Shown here piece by piece: positions 5,015 through 10,913 of a stretch of 10,913 nucleotides of DNA (position 1 is the first letter of the stretch; the number at the start of each line of letters is the position of its first letter). The translations under genes and the position numbers were made by a program. A model generated the notes under the pieces. It searched no databases. It saw only the letters and a list, made by a program, of their open reading frames with translations, and was not told the origin of the DNA. The stretch covers positions 1 through 10,913 of the forward strand of contig JAZOTM010000008.1 in the NCBI GenBank assembly GCA_045657625.1. The letters run 5' to 3'. Source of the DNA: JAZOTM01 sp045657625. Lineage in GTDB: Bacteria > Bacillota > Clostridia > Lachnospirales > Lachnospiraceae.

Positions 5015-7156
5015 ATGAAAAAGTTTAAACTGTTGGCACCGGTTGAAGGAAAAGTCATTCCAATTGATCAGGTTCCAGATCCTGTCTTTTCCCAAAAAAT
5101 GTTGGGAGATGGTGTAGCAATTATTCCAAAAGATGGAAAAATCTATAGTCCCATTGATGGAACTGTTACCAATGTAATGGATTCTCTCCATGCATACAGC
5201 TTTATTTCCGATGATGGAGTAGAGATGATTGTACACTTTGGTTTGGAAACCGTAGCTTTAAATGGTGAAGGCTTTACCGCTCATGTAAAAGAGGGGGATA
5301 AAGTAAAAGCTGGGGATCTGGTATGTGAAGTGGATCTTACATTCTTAATAGAAAAAGGAATTGAAACTACAACACCTGTTGTAATTTGTGGCGGTGCAGA
5401 TGTTGCTGAAATGGATATCATCTATGGTGATGTGAAAGCAAAATCTGTTATTATGAGCACAAAAGGTGCAGATGTAAAAGAGAAGAAAGAGGAGAAAAAA
5501 GAAGAAACAAAATCCAAAAAGAAATTTGCTATTAATTTTGATTTCCTTCAGAAACTTGGAAAAGTTCTTATGACTGTTATCGCAGTTATGCCAGCAGCGG
5601 GACTTATGATTAGTGTTGGTAATCTGATCAATATTGTTGGTGGGGACATCGCTATGGTAAATACCGTTGGAACCACTATTGCAGAGATTGGTTGGGCGAT
5701 CATTAACAATCTCCATATTCTTTTTGCAGCGGCCATCGGTGGCTCCTGGGCAAAAGAACGTGCAGGCGGTGCATTTGCCGCAGTAATCTCATTCTGTCTG
5801 ATCAATGTTATTACAGGTACTGTTCTTGGTGTAACAGCAGATATGATGGCAGATCCTGCAGCTATTACGCATACTTTATTCGGACAGAAGATTCTTGTTG
5901 CAGATTATTTTGTAACGATTTTAAATAAGCCAGCTCTTAACATGGGTGTATTTGTTGGTATTATCGCTGGTTTTGTTGGTGCTAACGCATATAACAAATA
6001 TTACAATTTCCGTAAACTTCCAGATGCATTATCTTTCTTTAATGGAAAACGTTTTGTACCACTGGTAGTTATCGTGTATTCCACAATCACTGCTCTTGTA
6101 TTAAGTGTAATTTGGCCAGTTGTTCAAACTGGAATCAATAGTTTTGGTATCTGGATTGCGAATTCTTCCGATACCTCTCCAATCCTTGCACCATTTATTT
6201 ATGGTACATTGGAACGTCTCTTGTTACCATTTGGCCTTCACCACATGTTAACGATTCCTATGAATTATACTTCCTTCGGTGGAACATACACAATCTTAAC
6301 AGGAGCCAATGCAGGAACACAGGTATTCGGACAGGATCCGCTGTGGCTTGCATGGGTAACAGACCTTATTAACTTAAAAGGTGCCGGAGATATGGCAGGT
6401 TATCAGCAGCTTCTTACAACAGTAACACCTGCACGTTTTAAAGTTGGACAGATGATTGGTGCAACTGGTTTATTAATGGGTGTTTGCCTTGCCATGTATC
6501 GTAGAGTAGAACCAGAGAGAAAACCTCAGTACAAATCGATGTTTATCTCTATTGTTGCAGCAATTTTCCTTACTGGTGTAACAGAGCCAGGCGAATTTAT
6601 GTTTATGTTCGCGGCGTTGCCTTTGTATATTATCTATGCTATTTTACAAGGATGTGCCTTTGCTATGGCAGGTGTGATCCATCTTAGATTACATTCTTTC
6701 GGCAACCTTGAATTTATCTCTCGTATTCCAATGTCCTTAAAAGCCGGACTTGGTGGAGATATCATAAACTTCCTGATTTGTGTTCTTGCATTCTTTGCAA
6801 TTGGGTATCTTGTTGCATATTTTATGATTGGAAAATTTGGCTATGCAACACCAGGTCGTCTTGGTAACTATCAGGAAGAAGAGGAAGAAGAGGCTTCTTC
6901 CAAAGGTGGAAATGGCACAGGAAATGAAAAAGCAGAGAAGATTATTGCTTTGCTTGGTGGCAGAGAAAATATCGAGCTTGTGGATGCCTGTATGACCAGA
7001 CTTCGTGTCACTGTAAAGGATGTTGCCAAAGTGGCAGAACTTGATGCCTGGAAAAAAGAAGGTGCCATGGGTCTTGTGAAAAAAGATAATGGTATTCAGG
7101 CAATTTACGGACCAAAAGCAGATGTATTAAAATCTGATATTAACGACATTTTATAA
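5015..7156 (+). CDS. PTS permease, glucose superfamily, domain order IIA-IIC-IIB (probable maltose transporter)
   Basis: A 713-residue membrane permease that imports a sugar and phosphorylates it using PEP through EI and HPr. Residues 1-150 are an EIIA-Glc domain (LLAPVEGKVIPIDQVPDPVFS) with the phosphorylated His74 in VHFGLETV and the partner His59 in LHAYSF. A Lys/Glu-rich linker (about 152-170) leads to the multi-spanning IIC domain (about 171-610, with FIYGTLERLLLPFGLHHML and TGVTEPGEF). After an acidic/Gly linker (620-637), IIB runs from about 638 to 713 with the phospho-cysteine C659 in DACMTRLRV. The ATG at 5015 is chosen for AGGAGG at 5003-5008, 6 bases upstream, and because EIIA starts there; a TTG at 4919 would add 32 unrelated residues. 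All three domains look functional. Substrate is inferred from the neighbours: maltose (as MalT of enterococci and streptococci) is most likely, glucose the main alternative. Confidence 0.93.
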   Translation: MKKFKLLAPVEGKVIPIDQVPDPVFSQKMLGDGVAIIPKDGKIYSPIDGTVTNVMDSLHAYSFISDDGVEMIVHFGLETVALNGEGFTAHVKEGDKVKAGDLVCEVDLTFLIEKGIETTTPVVICGGADVAEMDIIYGDVKAKSVIMSTKGADVKEKKEEKKEETKSKKKFAINFDFLQKLGKVLMTVIAVMPAAGLMISVGNLINIVGGDIAMVNTVGTTIAEIGWAIINNLHILFAAAIGGSWAKERAGGAFAAVISFCLINVITGTVLGVTADMMADPAAITHTLFGQKILVADYFVTILNKPALNMGVFVGIIAGFVGANAYNKYYNFRKLPDALSFFNGKRFVPLVVIVYSTITALVLSVIWPVVQTGINSFGIWIANSSDTSPILAPFIYGTLERLLLPFGLHHMLTIPMNYTSFGGTYTILTGANAGTQVFGQDPLWLAWVTDLINLKGAGDMAGYQQLLTTVTPARFKVGQMIGATGLLMGVCLAMYRRVEPERKPQYKSMFISIVAAIFLTGVTEPGEFMFMFAALPLYIIYAILQGCAFAMAGVIHLRLHSFGNLEFISRIPMSLKAGLGGDIINFLICVLAFFAIGYLVAYFMIGKFGYATPGRLGNYQEEEEEEASSKGGNGTGNEKAEKIIALLGGRENIELVDACMTRLRVTVKDVAKVAELDAWKKEGAMGLVKKDNGIQAIYGPKADVLKSDINDIL

Positions 7157-7195
7157 AAATGATTCACATTTGATGGAACCCGAGGAATAAAAGAG

Positions 7196-8074
7196 ATGAA
7201 AATTCTAACAATAAATATTCACAGTCATTTTAATAAGATGACAGAAGAACAATTTCAAATGGCCTTGAATCATTTATCAGATCTTATTATTCGTGATTCT
7301 TTAGATTTCATTGCTTTGCAGGAATGCAGTCAAACCTGTCAGGAAAATGTTGTGGAAGGAACCTATCCAGGTTCCTTCTGTCCGATTAAGACCGACACTG
7401 TTCCAGTTCGAAAAGATAATTTTGCATTACTTCTTGCGAAAGTCTTAGAAGAAAAAGGGAAAAAATATTATTGGAGCTGGACTGGTGCAAAAATCGGATA
7501 TGATATGTTCGATGAGGGGCTTGCGATCTTTAGTCTTCATCCGATTGCTGATGTGGAAGCCTTCTATTTTTCAAAACAAGCAGATTATCACAATTGGAAA
7601 TCTAGAAAAACCATTGGCGCATGTATCCAATATGGGGGAAAGAAAAACTGGTTTTATTCTGTTCATATGGGATGGTGGAAGGATGAAGAAGAACCATTTA
7701 TTTCTCAGATGAATTCTTTGCACAAAAAATTGATGGAGAAGGAAGAAAATGTTTTCCTTCTCGGAGATTTTAACAGTCAGGCAAATATTCATGGAGAAGG
7801 ATACGACTATGTGAAAGAGTTGGGATGGCAGGATACCTATCTTTTGGCCAGGGAGAAAGATGATGGGATTACAGTCCCTGGTACAATTGATGGTTGGAAA
7901 GAGATTGATGAGGGAATGAGAATTGATTACATTTTCTCAAAAGAATCCATGGAAGTTCTGTCTTCTCAGGTTGTTTTTAATGGGAAAGAAGAAGTTGTAA
8001 TCTCCGATCATTTCGGGGTTATGATTCAAATACAGAGTAAGGAAATCATTTCAAGTAAAGGAGAAGAAAAATGA
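7196..8074 (+). CDS. mapP: Endonuclease/exonuclease/phosphatase-family protein, probable maltose 6'-phosphate phosphatase
   Basis: A 292-residue cytoplasmic protein of the Mg-dependent EEP superfamily. Fold signatures in order: the N-terminal strand MKILTINIHSHF, metal-binding Glu43 in LQECS, the GYDMFDEGLAIFS loop (about 101-113), His157 in YSVHMGW, Asp191/Asn193 in LLGDFNSQ, Asp244 in RIDYIFS and the terminal Asp271-His272 pair in ISDHFGV. There is no signal peptide, and none of the DNA-repair extensions are evident. An EEP-family enzyme beside a maltose PTS is the arrangement of MapP of Enterococcus faecalis, which removes phosphate from maltose 6'-phosphate, so that role fits well. It starts at ATG 7196 with GAGGA at 7182-7186, 39 bases after the permease stop, and overlaps malQ by four bases (ATGA), implying coupled translation. 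The superfamily is certain; the substrate is inferred from context. Confidence 0.8.
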   Translation: MKILTINIHSHFNKMTEEQFQMALNHLSDLIIRDSLDFIALQECSQTCQENVVEGTYPGSFCPIKTDTVPVRKDNFALLLAKVLEEKGKKYYWSWTGAKIGYDMFDEGLAIFSLHPIADVEAFYFSKQADYHNWKSRKTIGACIQYGGKKNWFYSVHMGWWKDEEEPFISQMNSLHKKLMEKEENVFLLGDFNSQANIHGEGYDYVKELGWQDTYLLAREKDDGITVPGTIDGWKEIDEGMRIDYIFSKESMEVLSSQVVFNGKEEVVISDHFGVMIQIQSKEIISSKGEEK

Positions 8075-9561
8075 GAGCAAATGGTATCTTAATGTCAATC
8101 ACAAGTATCCCTTCTCCGCACGGAATTGGATGCTTTTCAAAAGAGGCATATGAATTTGTAGACCAGTTAAAAGAAGCAGGACAGAAATATTGGCAGATCC
8201 TGCCTCTTGGACCAACTGGATATGGGGATTCCCCTTATCAGTCTTTCTCAACCTTTGCCGGAAATCCATATTTTATTGATTTGGATCAGCTGGAAAAATA
8301 CGGATGGCTACAGAAAGAAGACTATGAAATCTATGATTCAGAAGAAGATGATACCTGTGTAGATTATGGAAAATTATATGAAACAAGATATCCGATTCTA
8401 AGAAAAGCTTTTCATAACAGCAAGGTTTCTAACTCAGAAGATTTTCAAAGATTTTGTAAAGAAGAAAGTTCATGGCTTGAAGATTATGCTTTATATATGG
8501 CTTTGAAAGAGGATAATGCTAACACTAGCTGGGGCGACTGGGATGATACATTACGTTATTGTGATGCCAAAATCCTGGAAGAAAAGAAAAAGGAACTGGA
8601 AGAAGAAATTCTGTTTTTTAAATTTCTTCAATATGAATTTCGCAAAGAATGGCTTGCCCTCAAAAAATATGCCAATGATCAGGGCATTCAGATCATTGGA
8701 GATATTCCAATTTATGTATCTTATGACAGTGCAGATGCATGGGCTCACAAAGAACTGTTCCAATTCGATGAGAAAGGGTATCCATTAGCCATCGCAGGGG
8801 TACCGCCGGATGGATTCTCTGAAGATGGACAGGTATGGGGTAATCCATTGTACGACTGGGAGTATCATGAAAAGACAAATTATGCATGGTGGATGAAGAG
8901 ACTTGGATTCTGTTATACCATGTATGATGTAGTTCGCATCGACCATTTCCGAGGATTTGATGAATACTTTAGTGTCCCTTATGGCGAAAAAACGGCGAAA
9001 AATGGCCATTGGGAAAAGGGACCAGGAATGAAACTCTTTGAACAGGCTGAAAAAACATATCCGGGCAAAAAGATCATTGCAGAAGATCTTGGATATGTGA
9101 CAGATACGGTCAGACAGTTGGTAAAGGATAGTGGATATGCAGGAATGAAGGTTCTTGAGTTTGCATTTGATTCAAGAGATTCCGGAAGTGCCAGCGATTA
9201 TCTTCCACATAATTATGTGAAGAATAGTGTAGTCTATACAGGAACCCATGATAATGAAACAGTGGTTGGCTGGTTTAATCATGGACTTCAGGAAGAAGAA
9301 AGAAAAATGGTAAGAGATTATTTCCATGATTATTCTACTTCGGATGAAGAAATCTATCATACCATTATCCGTGGAGCAGTGAGTAGTGTAGCGGATTTAT
9401 GTGTTATCCCGATGCAGGATATTCTTGGTCTCGGAAATGAAGCAAGAATGAATCAACCATCCACAAATGGTAAGAACTGGAAATGGCGTTTGAAAAAGGG
9501 TCAGTTCACAAAAGAACACAGAAATGATTTTGCTGCCTTGATGAGTTTATATGGGAGATAG
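8071..9561 (+). CDS. malQ: 4-alpha-glucanotransferase (amylomaltase, GH77)
   Basis: A 496-residue GH77 enzyme, the usual length of the compact bacterial amylomaltases. It transfers alpha-1,4-glucan segments between chains, turning maltose or maltotriose into glucose plus longer maltodextrins. Key residues are visible: nucleophile Asp291 in VVRIDHFRGF, acid/base Glu338 in IIAEDLGYVT and the transition-state Asp394 in GTHDNETVVGW. The substrate loop GVPPDGFSEDGQVWGNPLYDW (243-263) and the N-terminal LPLGPTGYGDSPYQSFSTFAGNP (45-67) are also typical. The start at 8071 overlaps the mapP stop (ATGA); AAAGGAG at 8057-8063 supports it. In this operon it would act on the maltose released by the MapP-like phosphatase; its glucose goes to the next gene's kinase and its long chains to GlgP. 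Confidence 0.96.
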   Translation: MRANGILMSITSIPSPHGIGCFSKEAYEFVDQLKEAGQKYWQILPLGPTGYGDSPYQSFSTFAGNPYFIDLDQLEKYGWLQKEDYEIYDSEEDDTCVDYGKLYETRYPILRKAFHNSKVSNSEDFQRFCKEESSWLEDYALYMALKEDNANTSWGDWDDTLRYCDAKILEEKKKELEEEILFFKFLQYEFRKEWLALKKYANDQGIQIIGDIPIYVSYDSADAWAHKELFQFDEKGYPLAIAGVPPDGFSEDGQVWGNPLYDWEYHEKTNYAWWMKRLGFCYTMYDVVRIDHFRGFDEYFSVPYGEKTAKNGHWEKGPGMKLFEQAEKTYPGKKIIAEDLGYVTDTVRQLVKDSGYAGMKVLEFAFDSRDSGSASDYLPHNYVKNSVVYTGTHDNETVVGWFNHGLQEEERKMVRDYFHDYSTSDEEIYHTIIRGAVSSVADLCVIPMQDILGLGNEARMNQPSTNGKNWKWRLKKGQFTKEHRNDFAALMSLYGR

Positions 9562-9570
9562 ACAGATATT

Positions 9571-10581
9571 ATGACGGAATATAATGAAGTAATGATGACA
9601 GAAGTAGATCAAGCGGAATGGATAGTAAAAAATGATCCGAATAGCAGATTCTGTTTTGGTGTTGATGTGGGTGGAACCACCATCAAATTGGGATTTTTCT
9701 CAAATCAAGGAGAACTGATCGACAAATGGGAGATTCCAACTAGAACGATGGATGGAGGAAAATATATTCTTGATGATATCACCGAAGCCGTCATGGATAA
9801 ACTAGCAGAGCAAAAGATTGATCTCACTTATGTAGAAGGTTTAGGAATGGGTGTTCCAGGACCAGTTGATGAGAATGGGATCGTACGAAAATGCGTAAAT
9901 CTTGGTTGGGGCATTATGGATGTCGCTAAAGATTTATCCGAGAAATTAAAAATTCCTGTGAAGGTAGCAAATGATGCAAACGTTGCTGCGTTAGGAGAAG
10001 CCTGGAAAGGGGCTGCCGAGGGCAGTAAGAATAGTGTTATGGTGACCCTTGGCACTGGCGTTGGTGGTGGCATCATTCTGAATGGAAAAATATTATCTGG
10101 AAGTCATGGCGCTGCAGGTGAAATTGGTCATATATGCATGGATGATCGTGAGAAGGAAGAATGTAATTGTGGCAACCTGGGATGTCTGGAACAGTATGTT
10201 TCTGCGACTGGCATTGTCCGTATGGCAAAAATATTATTATCGAAAAGAAAGAGAAATTCTTCTTTAAGAGGTCTGGAGGAATTAACTGCTAAAGAGATCT
10301 TTGATGCTGCTTGTGAGGGAGATACCATCGCAAAGGAACTAGTAAAAGAAAGTGGAAGAATTCTGGGAAAGGCTTTGGCTTCTATAAGTTGTACCATAGA
10401 TCCAGAAAAAATCGTAATTGGTGGTGGAGTATCTCGAGCGGGAGAAACCCTTCGTTCTTCTGTGGAAGAAGGATATCGTAGATATGCCTTCCATGCCAGT
10501 AAAGATACCGAAATTGTTCTTGCACAGCTTGGAAATGATGCAGGAATATACGGTAGTGTTGCGTTAATCATGTTACCTTAA
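9571..10581 (+). CDS. glcK: ROK-family glucokinase
   Basis: A 336-residue ROK kinase expected to phosphorylate glucose with ATP to glucose 6-phosphate. The ATP-binding motif GVDVGGTTIKLG lies at about 30-41, the catalytic base Asp135 in NDAN (134-137), a second phosphate loop in TLGTGVGGG (159-167), and the ROK zinc motif in GEIGHIC...CNCGNLGCLEQY with His187, Cys198, Cys200 and Cys205. The C-terminal IVIGGGVS is also characteristic. The start is uncertain. The ATG at 9571, nine bases after the malQ stop, has only a distant GGGAGA (9553-9558), and ATGs at 9592 and 9595 are possible; any of these leaves a polar stretch of roughly 20-27 residues before the kinase domain. Last gene of the operon; it uses the free glucose made by MalQ. 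Other ROK hexose specificities (for example N-acetylmannosamine) are less likely here. Confidence 0.9.
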   Translation: MTEYNEVMMTEVDQAEWIVKNDPNSRFCFGVDVGGTTIKLGFFSNQGELIDKWEIPTRTMDGGKYILDDITEAVMDKLAEQKIDLTYVEGLGMGVPGPVDENGIVRKCVNLGWGIMDVAKDLSEKLKIPVKVANDANVAALGEAWKGAAEGSKNSVMVTLGTGVGGGIILNGKILSGSHGAAGEIGHICMDDREKEECNCGNLGCLEQYVSATGIVRMAKILLSKRKRNSSLRGLEELTAKEIFDAACEGDTIAKELVKESGRILGKALASISCTIDPEKIVIGGGVSRAGETLRSSVEEGYRRYAFHASKDTEIVLAQLGNDAGIYGSVALIMLP

Positions 10582-10590
10582 TCTGATAAA

Positions 10591-10659
10591 TATCTCTCCT
10601 GCCAAAATGAAAATTCCCCTAAATAGCATAATAATTTGCCCTTTTGGCAGGAAGAGATA
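10591..10659 (+). terminator. Long-loop inverted repeat after the operon, possible terminator
   Basis: TATCTCTCCTGCCAAAA (10591-10607) pairs with TTTTGGCAGGAAGAGATA (10642-10659) over 17 bp with a single bulged base, enclosing a 34-base loop. It begins 9 bases after the glucokinase stop, the right place for an operon terminator. However, the loop is long and no T tract follows (ACATCATATGG), so it is not a canonical rho-independent terminator. It might instead be a 3'-end stabilising structure or a small inverted-repeat insertion. Confidence 0.4.
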
Positions 10660-10907
10660 ACATCATATGGTTTCATATTATATAAACATGTGATAGCATG
10701 TATAGCTTGTATAATATTGTAAAAAACCATTATTTGATTTATAGTGTATTATCATGAGATAATTAATTACTAATTAAAACTTCCCACACCGAAAAGGTGC
10801 GCAGAACCTTGAAAACTCAATAATATAGGCAATTAAAAAGGCATAGACATCTTGCCTATGGTATAATTGAATTGTCCAGAAACAACCACACCTTAGGAGG
10901 ATTTTCT
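10660..10907 (+). other. Non-coding leader region upstream of the last gene, with several possible RNA structures
   Basis: No credible ORF was seen in this stretch. The left half is very AT-rich and includes TATAAT at 10710-10715 without a good -35. The right half has, in order: a short hairpin CACC-GAAAA-GGTG (10787-10799); a boxA-like CTTGAAAACT (10808-10817), close to the TTTGAAAACT core of Firmicute ribosomal-operon antitermination sites; an 8-bp inverted repeat ATAGGCAA/TTGCCTAT (10825-10832 and 10852-10859); and an extended -10 promoter (10859-10867). It could be a structured leader or the non-coding end of a mobile element. The gene it serves lies outside the window, so its nature is open. 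Confidence 0.4.
10859..10867 (+). promoter_or_regulatory. Extended -10 promoter for the gene starting at 10908
   Basis: TGGTATAAT matches the TGnTATAAT extended -10 consensus, which can work without a good -35. The -35 position (about 10839-10844, AGGCAT) is poor. Transcription would start near 10874, giving a leader of about 34 bases. The TG overlaps the end of the inverted repeat 10825-10859, so a protein bound to that repeat could affect this promoter. Confidence 0.5.
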
Positions 10908-10913
10908 ATGCCG
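10908..10913 (+). CDS. Start of an unidentified gene (first two codons only)
   Basis: ATG CCG (Met-Pro) ends the window. The start is credible because a strong ribosome binding site, TAGGAGG (10894-10900), lies 7 bases upstream and an extended -10 promoter lies about 40 bases upstream. Nothing can be said about the product. Confidence 0.6.

Noticed and set aside
10797..10907. GTGCG near 10798 as the 5' end of a group II intron
   Set aside because: Only about 110 bases separate it from the ATG at 10908, too few for domains I-III, and no domain-V-like hairpin is seen.

Overview
The window looks like a low-GC Firmicute chromosome, most likely a gut Clostridia/Lachnospiraceae-type organism. This rests on the AT-rich sequence, strong AGGAGG-type ribosome binding sites, sigma-A-like promoters and protein style; no ribosomal marker is present to prove it. 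The core is a nearly complete locus for taking up and breaking down maltose or short maltodextrins.

Layout from left to right: (1) the 3' end of a tyrosine recombinase gene (1-152, +), a doubtful 17-codon ORF and a clear rho-independent terminator (271-310), so an integrated element or its remnant probably lies to the left. (2) glgP, an alpha-glucan phosphorylase, on the minus strand (333-2585). (3) A divergent promoter region with 21-bp-phased repeats, then an AraC-family regulator (2778-3653, +). (4) A perfect 26-bp hairpin between two convergent genes. (5) A LacI/MalR-family regulator on the minus strand (3693-4712). (6) A 302-bp divergent control region holding a consensus promoter for the regulator, a palindromic LacI-type operator, a cluster of GTGCAA-type repeats and a good promoter for the transport operon. 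(7) A tightly packed + strand operon: a glucose-superfamily PTS permease with domain order IIA-IIC-IIB (5015-7156), a MapP-like phosphatase of the endonuclease/exonuclease/phosphatase (EEP) superfamily (7196-8074), 4-alpha-glucanotransferase malQ (8071-9561) and a ROK glucokinase (9571-10581). (8) A 326-bp non-coding stretch with several inverted repeats, a boxA-like element and an extended -10 promoter, leading into a gene whose first two codons end the window.

Proposed pathway (inference from domains and gene order): the PTS permease brings in maltose as maltose 6'-phosphate; the EEP-family enzyme removes the phosphate to give maltose, as MapP does in Enterococcus faecalis; MalQ disproportionates maltose to glucose and longer maltodextrins; glucokinase makes glucose 6-phosphate; GlgP phosphorolyses the longer chains to glucose 1-phosphate. 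This joins a MapP-type dephosphorylating PTS route to the MalQ/phosphorylase route, rather than to a GH65 maltose phosphorylase. The MalR-type repressor probably controls the operon; the AraC-type protein probably acts on glgP and/or its own gene.

The least explained sequence is the repeat cluster around the PTS promoter and the structured leader at the right end. I see no CRISPR array, rRNA or tRNA, and no complete insertion sequence.
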